Notes under the pieces: generated by a model
Databases searched by the model: none
Told to the model about the DNA's origin: nothing
What the model saw: the letters and a program-made list of their open reading frames with translations, nothing else
Source: Engelhardtia mirabilis
GTDB lineage: Bacteria; Planctomycetota; UBA1135; GCA-002686595
NCBI GenBank assembly: GCA_007751255.1
Contig: CP036296.1
Location: forward strand, 6,014,001 to 6,078,000
DNA: 64,000 bases
Reading direction: 5' to 3'
Translations under genes and position numbers: made by a program
Shown: piece after piece, positions 8,288-16,699 of the stretch
Numbering within the stretch: position 1 is the stretch's first letter
Layout: each line of letters starts with the position of its first letter

Positions 8288-9892
8288 TCACCGCTCGCCG
8301 GTCGGCGCCTCGGCCGGCTCCGGTGCGAGCAGCACGCTCTCCGAGCGCGAGCCGGCGTAGGCTTCGACGACGATCTGAGCCGGCTGGTGTCCGCGCGCCG
8401 TGAGCGTCAGGGTCGTGCGCGCCGCCGGCAGGTTGCCGAGCATCGCCGCGGGCACTGCTTGCGCCAGGCCACCGCCGGCGAACCAGCGGCGCCGGTCGAC
8501 CTCCGCCTCCCACGCGACGCGAATCGATGGGTGGACCTCGGCGGCGTTGAGCAGCTCGAGCTCGAAGCGGACGTAGCCCGGCAGGGCCAGCTCGTGGACC
8601 TCGTCGAGGCGGTGGTCGAGGCGCGTCATGAAGCGCATCGGGTAGACCTCGAGCTCGACGTCGCCGCGCGGGACGTCCTCGAAGACCCACTCGACCCGGC
8701 GACTGCCGGCGCGGGGCAGGAACAGGGGCGGACCCATGACCGAGCGCGAATCGAGGAGCTCGGAGTAGATCCGCAGCCGCACCCGATCGAGGGGCCAGGA
8801 TCCGGGCACGTCGAGCGCCACGTGCAGGTCGCCGAAGATGTCGTCGGGATGCGCGTCCAACGAGAGCCGCAGGGGCAGCCAGCCGCCCGCGGCCAGCTCG
8901 CCCCGGGTGCGGATCAGCTCGAGGTCGTCCACCAGCAGGGCGGCTTCGATCGTCCCCGCCGGGAAGGACGGAAGATCGATCCTCCCCACCTGGGCGGGGC
9001 CCTCCCAGACGGTCTCGCCGCCGCTCGTCAGTCGCAGCACCGAGTTCGCGGGCAGGTCGATCCCCGCGCCCAGGGCGAGCTCGAGTTCGAGGTCGCCGCC
9101 CCGTTCGAGCCGGACCGACACCTGATTGCGCGCGAGAGACGAAACGACGGCGCTCCCGAAGGCGTAGCCCGGCGCGCGCGCGAAGAGCGTCTGCTGCGGC
9201 CCGGCACCGACTCGCTCGCCCGACAGCTCGATCTCCATCGGCGAAGTGCCGCCCTCGACCAGGCGCACCAGGTCACCGCGCGCCGGGCCCGGGTGGCCGA
9301 AGGGATCGGTCCCTGGCCGCGAGCTGACCTCCACGTCGCTCAGGTGCGCGCCGGTCCTGGCGTCCAGGGCCGAGAGCCGCGTCGTGGATTCGCGCACCAC
9401 GATCACCTGCACCCGATCCCCCGGCGGCCAAGCTGCGCGCGGTGACGGCGAGAGGACTCGGCACGGCCCGCCGTCGATCCGCGGCCGGCGGAAGGTCAGG
9501 TTGCCGCGCGAGGGCAGGTCGATACGGAACTGCCCGGCGCGCACGTCGACCTCACGCACCCATTCGACCCCGTCGCTGACGAGCAGCAGCTCGATCGTCC
9601 CACTCGCTTCGTCGAACGCCATGGGCCGCTCGCCCAACACGGCGATCGAACCCGTCAGAGTCAGGCCCGCGACCGCGCGCGCCGATTCAGCCGAGTCGAG
9701 CTCGTGGGCCGCGACCATGACCGGCGCGACGGACGGCGTCGCGTGCGCCGCGGGGGCACGGGGGCTCGCCGCGTCGATGGGCTCCGCGACGTCGCGCAGC
9801 AGGAACCACGGCACCGCGGCGAGCAGGGCCAGGACACCGCACAGGGCGAGGCTGCGCCATGCGGACCCACCGCGCACCAGGTCCGGACTCAC
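8288..9892 (-). CDS. Single-pass beta-rich surface protein, paralog 1 of 5
   Basis: 534 residues from GTG at 9892, which has GGAGG six bases upstream; the frame is open to an earlier GTG at 9958 with only Arg-rich sequence between. A transmembrane signal anchor follows (about residues 12-31, SLALCGVLALLAAVPWFLL). The remainder is a chain of beta-sandwich-like segments. It carries the family marks found in four neighbours: a TG motif (ALDARTGAHLSDVEV), the segment ARAPGYAFGSAV and the glycine turn VRLERGGDLELEL. The domains resemble carboxypeptidase regulatory or prealbumin-like modules only in pattern. The body should lie outside the membrane. No catalytic residues are visible. Function unknown. 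Confidence 0.75.
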   Translation of the reverse strand: MSPDLVRGGSAWRSLALCGVLALLAAVPWFLLRDVAEPIDAASPRAPAAHATPSVAPVMVAAHELDSAESARAVAGLTLTGSIAVLGERPMAFDEASGTIELLLVSDGVEWVREVDVRAGQFRIDLPSRGNLTFRRPRIDGGPCRVLSPSPRAAWPPGDRVQVIVVRESTTRLSALDARTGAHLSDVEVSSRPGTDPFGHPGPARGDLVRLVEGGTSPMEIELSGERVGAGPQQTLFARAPGYAFGSAVVSSLARNQVSVRLERGGDLELELALGAGIDLPANSVLRLTSGGETVWEGPAQVGRIDLPSFPAGTIEAALLVDDLELIRTRGELAAGGWLPLRLSLDAHPDDIFGDLHVALDVPGSWPLDRVRLRIYSELLDSRSVMGPPLFLPRAGSRRVEWVFEDVPRGDVELEVYPMRFMTRLDHRLDEVHELALPGYVRFELELLNAAEVHPSIRVAWEAEVDRRRWFAGGGLAQAVPAAMLGNLPAARTTLTLTARGHQPAQIVVEAYAGSRSESVLLAPEPAEAPTGER

Positions 9893-10048
9893 GGCCGCCC
9901 TCCGGCGACGTCGCGCCCCGTGCTCCGAAGGCCGTGGCCCCAGGATTCCGGGCCGCACCGCATCGAACGCCCCCGCGCGTCGATCGCGATGGATCGCAGC
10001 GTGGCAGCAGTGTCGGGCATCGCGCGCGGAGCCAAGGCGATCGCTCCC

Positions 10049-11950
10049 TCAGGGTCGGCGCTCGAGCGGCACTTCGATGCGGTTGATCCCCGCCGCCAGC
10101 TCGACGATCTGGTCGTTCACCGGTAGGTAGGCCGGCGCCGGAACGATGCCGATTCGATAGCGCCCGGGCTCCGACAGGCCGATGTGGTACACGCCCGATC
10201 TGGACCGGCAGAAGTCGGAGCGCCCCTCGCCGTCGACGGCGGCCGCCGACACGTCGGTGCCGGGCATGGACCTCGCGATTCGGCGGCCGTCGACCGCGAA
10301 CACGATCTGGAGCTCGGTGGGCGGCAGGAATCGCGCCACCAGCCGCTCGGCGCCCGGTGGACAGTCGACGGTGGCGGTCCGACGGGAGATCTGAGGCGAG
10401 CCGATCGTGATGTTCAGTGCGCCGGGAGCGACCTGGACCTGGTAGAGCCCGGGTCCGACCCGCGCGAAGGATCGCGATCGGTGCGGCACCAGCGCGGAGC
10501 CCCGCGACGAGCTGACCGCGATCGTCGGGGCGTCCAGTTGCCGACCCGTCTGCTCGTCGACGCACTCGATCAGGACCGACTCCGGCGGCGGAAGCTCGAG
10601 GGCGACGGTCGTCGGGCCGCTGACCTGGAAGCTCTCGATCCGGGCCAGCTCGTGCAGTTGGAGCGCGTAGGCGCCGGCGCGCAGGGATCCGAGGGAGCCG
10701 GTGAAGTGGTTGTCCTCACTCAGATCGGACGTCTCCAGGCGTACCTGGTCGACGCGGATGAAGCGCTCGCCCCCCAGGTTCCGGTAGACCGAAGCGCTGA
10801 CCCTGCGCCGCTCGGGCCAGCCCCGGGCCGTCAGCTCCACGGCGACCGGATGCTCGGCCAGCAGGGAGTCGAACTCGCCCAGGTCCAAGTCGAACCGGGT
10901 CACCTGGCCCGCTCGCACGCTCAACTCGCGAGCGAGCATCGCGTCCTTCGTCCGCGGGGACTGCCCGGCCGAGATCCGCAGGCTGTAATCCCCCACCGCA
11001 AGACCGTCCAGGCGCAGCTCGCCGCCGCTCGAGAGGGCCTCCGAAGCAATCGAGGAACCGCCGGCCGCGTCCGCCAGGCTCAGGCTCACGCGCTGGGTCG
11101 ACTCCCCGACGACGCGTACCCGCAGGTCCCCGCCGGGCTCGAGCTCGACCCGCTGCTGACCAGAGGACCCGAGCCACACGCATCGCCAAGCGTGGTCCCT
11201 GGCCCTGACCCAGGCCGCGAAGGTCGTCTGGCCCGGAAACAGCCGCGGCAGCCGACCGAGGGTCAACGGAGAGCGCGCGCCCCGCGCCAGCCAGCGCCCG
11301 GGCGAAAACCGTTCCGGTCGAGGGACGCCCGACGGCAGGGCGTTCCCGCGCTCCAGGACGATGATCTCCACGCCATCCAAGTGCTCGCCGGTCGCGCGCG
11401 AGCACACCTCGATCGACTCGGCCCCGCGGTGGTCGACGCGCACCGTCGCGAAGGGACCCGCGACCTCCTCGGCGCGCCCCTCGCCCACGACGGGCACGCG
11501 CACCCCGTCCATCCAGGCGCCGTCGACCCGCAGGCTTTGCAGCGCGCCGACGACGCCCGGGATCGTGAAGAGGCCACCGCGAAAGGCCAGCGAGTCGTGC
11601 TGGACGCGTGTCTCGGAGACCGCCACGAGGCTCAGGGTCCCGTCGCCGTCGCGCACCACGCCCCCCTCCTCCATCACCAGCACCAGGCCGGCGAAGCCCG
11701 CGTCGCCGGCCGGCCGCCGAGCACCGGGCTCGCTCGCCTGAGGCTCTCTTGGCGCCAAGGCCTGGGTCGTCGGCGCGACCGGGCTCGTCAGCTCCGCCTG
11801 CCCGGCGACCGGTGTCGGGACTGCCGCCGCGCGGGCGACCGCCGGCGCTTGCCCTGCGGCATCGCCTCGCGGCACCCCGAGCAGGTAGATCCACGTCGCG
11901 GCCGCCAGTACCAGGGTCGAGAGCGCGACAGCCGTCGTGCGCAGCTTCAT
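10049..11950 (-). CDS. Single-pass beta-rich surface protein, paralog 2 of 5
   Basis: 633 residues. N-terminal anchor TTAVALSTLVLAAATWIYLL, then a low-complexity Ala/Pro/Gln linker to about residue 80, then beta-rich domains. Family marks: CSRATGEHLDGVEIIVLERG, VRARDHAWRCVWLG and VELEPGGDLRVRVVGES, in the same order and spacing as in the other copies. The C-terminus ends with a strand pattern (GRYRIGIVPAPAYLPVNDQI) that resembles the ends of the 14750, 16696 and 18643 genes. It is followed after 156 bp by paralog 1 on the same strand, and preceded by the acetylesterase 66 bp upstream. No enzymatic motif is seen. Confidence 0.77.
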   Translation of the reverse strand: MKLRTTAVALSTLVLAAATWIYLLGVPRGDAAGQAPAVARAAAVPTPVAGQAELTSPVAPTTQALAPREPQASEPGARRPAGDAGFAGLVLVMEEGGVVRDGDGTLSLVAVSETRVQHDSLAFRGGLFTIPGVVGALQSLRVDGAWMDGVRVPVVGEGRAEEVAGPFATVRVDHRGAESIEVCSRATGEHLDGVEIIVLERGNALPSGVPRPERFSPGRWLARGARSPLTLGRLPRLFPGQTTFAAWVRARDHAWRCVWLGSSGQQRVELEPGGDLRVRVVGESTQRVSLSLADAAGGSSIASEALSSGGELRLDGLAVGDYSLRISAGQSPRTKDAMLARELSVRAGQVTRFDLDLGEFDSLLAEHPVAVELTARGWPERRRVSASVYRNLGGERFIRVDQVRLETSDLSEDNHFTGSLGSLRAGAYALQLHELARIESFQVSGPTTVALELPPPESVLIECVDEQTGRQLDAPTIAVSSSRGSALVPHRSRSFARVGPGLYQVQVAPGALNITIGSPQISRRTATVDCPPGAERLVARFLPPTELQIVFAVDGRRIARSMPGTDVSAAAVDGEGRSDFCRSRSGVYHIGLSEPGRYRIGIVPAPAYLPVNDQIVELAAGINRIEVPLERRP

Positions 11951-12016
11951 CGCGGCAGCATAGCCCCGATCACGATCGCGGCTCGGGCGGTTACGCGCCC
12001 GTGACCGGCGCGTCGC

Positions 12017-13549
12017 TCACTGCGGCACCCGGCCCTCGACGAAGGGAGTCAGGGGCAGGCCCGTGCCGCCGACGACGTTGCAATCGGGCAGCGGCGCGAA
12101 GGCGTAGCGCGCGGCGACGGGCGTCGGGACCGCTTCCGAGATGACGACGATTCGGTCACCGTCGAGCGTGGCCGCCGCCGGCTGCCAGGTCCCGTCATCG
12201 CCGACCAACTCGAAGCCGCGCGGCGCCGCGCCGTCGGTGGTCGCCAACCCGCCCCCGTCGTCCGCGACTCGCAGATGGACGCGCGCGCCCTCGACCTCGA
12301 ACTCCACCGGGTTCGGGCTGCGGGCACCGACGACTTCGAGCCCAAGGACCTGATCCGCCGCGAGCAAGGCGAGCCGCCGGCCGACTTCGCGCTTGTTGCG
12401 CGGGTGCACGTCGCCCGCATCGCCGATGTCGATCGTGACGGCCATCCCCGTGCCGGGGATCTCCAGGCACCTGCGTTGGGCCTCGCGGAAGGCCGCCCAG
12501 TCGCGCTCGATCCCGGGCAACTGCACGAACAGGAAGGGCAGGTCGGGCATGGCGAAGGTCCGTCGCCAGTTGGCGATCAGGGTCTGCATCGCCACCCGAT
12601 AGCGCTCGGGATCGATCACCGCACCGGCCTCGTCGGTGGCGTTCGACTCGCCCTGATACCAGATCACGCCGCGCAGCCCGAGGCCGGCCAGGGGCCGAAT
12701 CCCCGAGTCGAACAGGAAGCCCGGCAGGAACGGGTGCCCGGGCAGGGCCCCCGTCGGATCGTCAAGCCAACGCCCGAGGTTCTGGCGCGCGCGGGAGCGG
12801 GCCCAGGTCGACTCGCCCTGCTCGAGCCAGGCCCGCGGATCCGACACGAACGCCGGCAGGCGGGTCTCTGCGCCCATGGCTTCGAGGGAGGTCCAGGCCT
12901 CGATCGGGCTGCCGCCGATGGCGTTGCAGATCAGCCCGATGGTTACGCCGGTGCGCTCGTGCAGGTCGCGTCCAAACCAGTAGCCGACGCCCGAGAAGCT
13001 CGCCGCCGTCCGCGGCGTGCAAGGGGTCCATTGGGCCGCTTGGTAGCCGCTCTCGATGCTCGCGTCCGCCAGTTGCCGCTCGCTCCAGGTGCCCGCCAGG
13101 GAGAGGCCACCCTGCATGTCGAACAGCCGCACCTGCGGCAAGTCGGCCCCGGCCGCAGCCGCGTCGCCGCCCTCGGATTGGTCCAGTTGCCAGCGCATGT
13201 TGGACTGGCCCGAGCACAGCCAGACATCGCCGATCAGCACGTCCTCGAAGCTCAGCTCGCGCCCGGCCACGCCTACGACCAGCTCGTAGGGCCCACCCGC
13301 ATCGAGGGCTTCGAGCTCGACCGACCAGGCGCCGAGGGGATCGGTGACGGCGACGGCGGCAGCGTCCCCCAGGCTCACGCCCACCACGACGCCCGCCTCG
13401 GCGCGGCCCCAGATCTCGATCGGCTGACCGCGCTGCAGCACCATGTGGTCGGTGAAGACCGGCGCGAGCTCGAGCGAATCGCGCGCGTCTGCACAGGCCT
13501 GCGACAGGAGCGAGAGGGCGAGGACGGCGCTGGCGAGGTGAGTTCTCAT
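12017..13549 (-). CDS. Sialate O-acetylesterase (SASA/SGNH esterase), exported
   Basis: 510 residues with signal peptide (THLASAVLALSLLSQACA). Removes O-acetyl groups from sialic acids or from other acetylated sugars. A short N-terminal beta domain (FTDHMVLQRGQPIEIWG, as in bacterial members) leads to the SGNH block GDVWLCSGQSNM near residue 108-118 with the nucleophile Ser, then WYQGESNA, and the C-terminal Asp/His block DAGDVHPRNKREVGRRLA. The length fits the family. The ATG at 13549 was chosen because it starts the signal peptide; the frame is open to 13696 across the divergent gene. Head-to-head with a sialidase 46 bp away, which strongly supports a role in sialoglycan use. Confidence 0.9.
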   Translation of the reverse strand: MRTHLASAVLALSLLSQACADARDSLELAPVFTDHMVLQRGQPIEIWGRAEAGVVVGVSLGDAAAVAVTDPLGAWSVELEALDAGGPYELVVGVAGRELSFEDVLIGDVWLCSGQSNMRWQLDQSEGGDAAAAGADLPQVRLFDMQGGLSLAGTWSERQLADASIESGYQAAQWTPCTPRTAASFSGVGYWFGRDLHERTGVTIGLICNAIGGSPIEAWTSLEAMGAETRLPAFVSDPRAWLEQGESTWARSRARQNLGRWLDDPTGALPGHPFLPGFLFDSGIRPLAGLGLRGVIWYQGESNATDEAGAVIDPERYRVAMQTLIANWRRTFAMPDLPFLFVQLPGIERDWAAFREAQRRCLEIPGTGMAVTIDIGDAGDVHPRNKREVGRRLALLAADQVLGLEVVGARSPNPVEFEVEGARVHLRVADDGGGLATTDGAAPRGFELVGDDGTWQPAAATLDGDRIVVISEAVPTPVAARYAFAPLPDCNVVGGTGLPLTPFVEGRVPQ

Positions 13550-13595
13550 CGTGGAGTCCGGCGATCGGTGGCCTCGCATGGTATGGAACCGGTGC
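13550..13595. promoter_or_regulatory. Divergent promoter region of acetylesterase and sialidase
   Basis: Only 46 bp separate the two start codons, so the two transcripts must start within or very near this interval and are likely controlled together. I see no clear operator repeat or classical -35/-10 pair. Confidence 0.4.
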
Positions 13596-14756
13596 ATGGG
13601 AACCGCCACGACGATCTTGCTCCTCACCGCCTTGGCCGGCGCCGCCCAGGACTCCGACGTACCCGTTGCGGAGCCGACGACGCAGGACCTCTTCACGTCC
13701 GGCGTGGCCGGCTACCACACCTACCGCATCCCCGCCCTGGTCACGACCGCGAGCGGCGCGCTGCTCGCCTTCTGCGAGGGACGGCGGACGGGCAGCGCCG
13801 ACTCGGGCGACATCGACCTGCTGCTGCGGCGCTCCACCGATCGCGGGCGCACCTGGTCGGACGTGCAGGTCCTCTGGGACGACGGCACCAACGTCTGCGG
13901 CAACCCCTGCCCGGTCGTGGATCGCGAGAGCGGTGCGATCACCCTCTTGATGACCTGGAGCGACGGCGACGTGCCCGAGTCGGACATCGCCGTGGGCCAT
14001 GGAACCGACTCGAAGCGCGTGTTCCTGAGTCGCTCGACCGACGACGGGCTCACCTGGAGCGAGCCGGCCGACATCACGCCGAGTGTGAAGCCCGTGGAGT
14101 GGAGCTGGTACGTCGCGGGCCCAGGTGCAGGGATCCAGATGGAGCGCGGCGAGCACGCCGGCCGCCTGGTCGTGCCCTGCGACCACAAGACACCCGGTCC
14201 CGAGGGCACGCGCTTCGAGAGCCACGTCATCCTGTCCGACGACGGCGGCCTCACCTGGCGCGCCGGCGGCAGCGCGCCGAGGGACGCGGTCAACGAGTGC
14301 GAGGTGGCGGAGCTGGAGGACGGGAGCCTGCTGCTCAACATGCGGAACTACGACCGCAGCGTGCGCGCGCGCCAGACCTGCACCAGCCGCGACGGGGGCG
14401 AGAGCTGGGGCGATCAGCGCCACGACGAGGCGCTGGTCGAGCCTGTCTGCCAAGCCAGCCTGCGCCGCCTGCGTTGGCGCGCGGGCGACGCGCCCGGTGT
14501 GCTCCTGTTCTCGAACCCTGCGAGTACCGAGGCACGCCACCGACTGACGGTCCGGGCCAGCTACGACGATTGCCGGACCTGGGCCCACTCGCGCCTGCTC
14601 TACGAGGGCAGCAGCGCCTACTCGTGCCTGACCGCCCTCGACGACGGCACGATCGGCTGCTTCTTTGAAGCCGACGACTACGGCCGCCTGGTCTTCGCGC
14701 GCTTCGGCCTCGACTGGGTGCAGGCGGAAGCCGAGGCGTCCCGGCGCGATCAGTAG
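13596..14756 (+). CDS. Exo-alpha-sialidase (neuraminidase), exported
   Basis: 386 residues. Hydrolyses terminal sialic acid from glycans. After a signal peptide (TILLLTALAGAAQ) the sialidase propeller begins with the arginine motif YHTYRIPAL (Arg44) and shows four Asp-boxes: STDRGRTW (80-87), STDDGLTW, SDDGGLTW and SRDGGESW. A catalytic-type Glu region (NECEVAEL), a second arginine block (LNMRNYDRSVR) and the Tyr-containing GSSAYSCL near the C-terminus complete the expected site. Length is that of a single-domain bacterial sialidase. The start at 13596 is preferred over 13551 because it begins the signal peptide. Divergent from the acetylesterase; the 3' end overlaps the end of the opposite gene by 7 bp. 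Confidence 0.92.
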   Translation: MGTATTILLLTALAGAAQDSDVPVAEPTTQDLFTSGVAGYHTYRIPALVTTASGALLAFCEGRRTGSADSGDIDLLLRRSTDRGRTWSDVQVLWDDGTNVCGNPCPVVDRESGAITLLMTWSDGDVPESDIAVGHGTDSKRVFLSRSTDDGLTWSEPADITPSVKPVEWSWYVAGPGAGIQMERGEHAGRLVVPCDHKTPGPEGTRFESHVILSDDGGLTWRAGGSAPRDAVNECEVAELEDGSLLLNMRNYDRSVRARQTCTSRDGGESWGDQRHDEALVEPVCQASLRRLRWRAGDAPGVLLFSNPASTEARHRLTVRASYDDCRTWAHSRLLYEGSSAYSCLTALDDGTIGCFFEADDYGRLVFARFGLDWVQAEAEASRRDQ

Positions 14757-16699
14757 GAGCGCACCAGGTCGATCACCGTCTCCGACACCGTCTCGGCCAA
14801 GATCTCGACCTCGATCGGTTCGATCGACTCGTAGCCGTCGAGGTCGGGGAGGTACAGCCAGTAGGACCCCGGCTGGCCGACAAAGTAGATGTAGGCCCCG
14901 TCGTCGCGGTGCCCCGTGACGTTGCCGGTTGCGCCCCCGACGGCGATCAGGCTCGGAGTCCACAGTCCGGGGAAGCCGATCGGTTGGCCCTGGTCCCGCA
15001 GGGTGACCCGCACGCCGCAGGGTCGTGGCAGCTCGAGCTCGACGGCATTCGGGCCGGAAACCAACTCGACCTGCTCGACCAGTCCGGGGTGCAGGGCCGA
15101 CGGCCGCACGACCACACGCACCGGACCGGCGGCGACACGTGCTCGGAACTCTCCGGGCGCGGTGCGAACCGCCTCGACCGCGACCCTGCAGCGGCCGTCG
15201 GCACCGACGGCGCCGACGTTCACGCTGGGGACGTCGATCGCTCCCCCATCCGGCTCGGCGACGCAACGCAAGCGAAGCTCGGCGGGCGGTGGGAGTCGGA
15301 GCGTCTGCTCGCCAGACTGCTCGACGATCAGGTCCGCGCTGTAGCCCAGATCGACGAACTCCGCTCGATAGCGGCCGGGCCTCTTGCCCTCGACCTGTGC
15401 GCGACCGCGGAGCAGGCCGTCCTCGGCAGACAGTGGGACGTCGAGCCAGGTGTAGGGCTCGGCGGCGGTGGCCGGCTCGCCGGAGACGAGCAGCACCTCC
15501 AGGCGCTTCAGCTCCCAGACCGGGTCCAACTCGAGCACCAGGCTCAGGTCGAACTCGGCAACCACCGCCTCCGCCGCCGGCTGGACGTCGATGCGGATCG
15601 TCGTCGTCTCGCCGCGGGCGACGGGGGCGGCGGCGCCGCCCACCAACCGCTCGCGCTTCGACTCGCCCCCGGCGCGCAGCTCGACGCGGTAGTCGCCCAG
15701 GGGCACGTGGTCGAACACGAGGGTCTGCGGAACGGCGCAGGCCCGCTCGAGAAGGCGCACGAACCGCTGCCCGCGGTAGAGCAGCAGGACGCCCTCGAAG
15801 GGCTCGGAGGGGGTTGCAAGGTCGACGCACAAGCCTCCTCCAGGCTCGAGCTCGACCACGTGGCGCTCGGTGTCCAGGTCCAGCTCGACGAGGCGCCAGG
15901 CGTGGTCTCGCGCCGCGATGAACAGGCGCAGACGCCGCTCCCCCCGGCTGTCCCGAACGGCCGCGCCGAGCCGCACCGGCGAGGACCCGTCCCGCAGGAC
16001 CTCACGGGTTCGCCAGTCGGACAGCGGCAGTGCATCCGCGCCACCGGCCGACGGCATGGCACCTACCAGCAACACGACCCCGTCCAGGTGCTCGCCGGTC
16101 GCCGCGTCGCGCACCTCGAGCCAGTGCTCGGGCTCCACTTGCAGGCGCAGCTCCACGGTCCCGCCGGCCTCCAATGCCGCCTGGAGGTCGGGCAGCGGCT
16201 CGACCAGCCGCGCCTCGCGGCCCTCGGCGCGGCCGAAGCGCAGGGTCGCGTCGGCGATCGTCCCGCCGCTCTCCCAGCGCGCCTGACCGCCGCGGAAGGG
16301 CATCGAGCCCTCGATCCACTCCGCGACGTCTTCTTCCTCTTCGAAGAAGTCCAAGTAGTCGAAGAGCAGCTCCCCGTCCGCGTCGAAGCGCTCGGTGCCG
16401 TCGAGCTCGACCACGACCACGCGCAAGCTGACGTGGTAGCGCGGGTCGGACTCGGCGGCGGGGACGACTTCGGTTGCGGTGTTGCCGGAAGCGTCGGCGG
16501 GAGTGATCGGAGCCGCGCTGCGCTCGACCGGTCGCGGCGCGCCGGCGGCAACCAAGTCAGGGGACCCGGCCTGTTCGATCTGCGCCGCGTGCGCATTGGG
16601 AGCGCTCGCGACCGGGGCTTCGACCTCGCCGCGCGAGAAGAGCCACAGGGCGATCATGGCCACGATTGCCAAGACCGCTGCGATGCCGACGCCCTTCAT
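14750..16699 (-). CDS. Single-pass beta-rich surface protein, paralog 3 of 5
   Basis: 649 residues. Anchor at residues 3-21 (GVGIAAVLAIVAMIALWLF), then an Ala/Pro linker and beta domains. The family block reads EVRDAATGEHLDGVVLLVG, then SPVRLG, FIAARDHAWRLVELD and VELEPGGGLCVDL. A strongly acidic loop (LDFFEEEEDVAEW) near residue 110 is private to this copy. The start codon ATG at 16699 overlaps the TGA of the upstream paralog (ATGA) and has GGAGG seven to eleven bases upstream, so it is translationally coupled and last in a three-gene operon. Function unknown; the C-terminal segment (YWLYLPDLDGYESIEPIEV) closely matches the end of the 18643 gene. Confidence 0.8.
   Translation of the reverse strand: MKGVGIAAVLAIVAMIALWLFSRGEVEAPVASAPNAHAAQIEQAGSPDLVAAGAPRPVERSAAPITPADASGNTATEVVPAAESDPRYHVSLRVVVVELDGTERFDADGELLFDYLDFFEEEEDVAEWIEGSMPFRGGQARWESGGTIADATLRFGRAEGREARLVEPLPDLQAALEAGGTVELRLQVEPEHWLEVRDAATGEHLDGVVLLVGAMPSAGGADALPLSDWRTREVLRDGSSPVRLGAAVRDSRGERRLRLFIAARDHAWRLVELDLDTERHVVELEPGGGLCVDLATPSEPFEGVLLLYRGQRFVRLLERACAVPQTLVFDHVPLGDYRVELRAGGESKRERLVGGAAAPVARGETTTIRIDVQPAAEAVVAEFDLSLVLELDPVWELKRLEVLLVSGEPATAAEPYTWLDVPLSAEDGLLRGRAQVEGKRPGRYRAEFVDLGYSADLIVEQSGEQTLRLPPPAELRLRCVAEPDGGAIDVPSVNVGAVGADGRCRVAVEAVRTAPGEFRARVAAGPVRVVVRPSALHPGLVEQVELVSGPNAVELELPRPCGVRVTLRDQGQPIGFPGLWTPSLIAVGGATGNVTGHRDDGAYIYFVGQPGSYWLYLPDLDGYESIEPIEVEILAETVSETVIDLVRSY

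Noticed and set aside
12762-15830. 1022-residue minus-strand frame across the sialidase and neighbours
   Set aside because: It is out of frame with the recognisable esterase and paralog genes and is almost only Arg, Gly and Ala.
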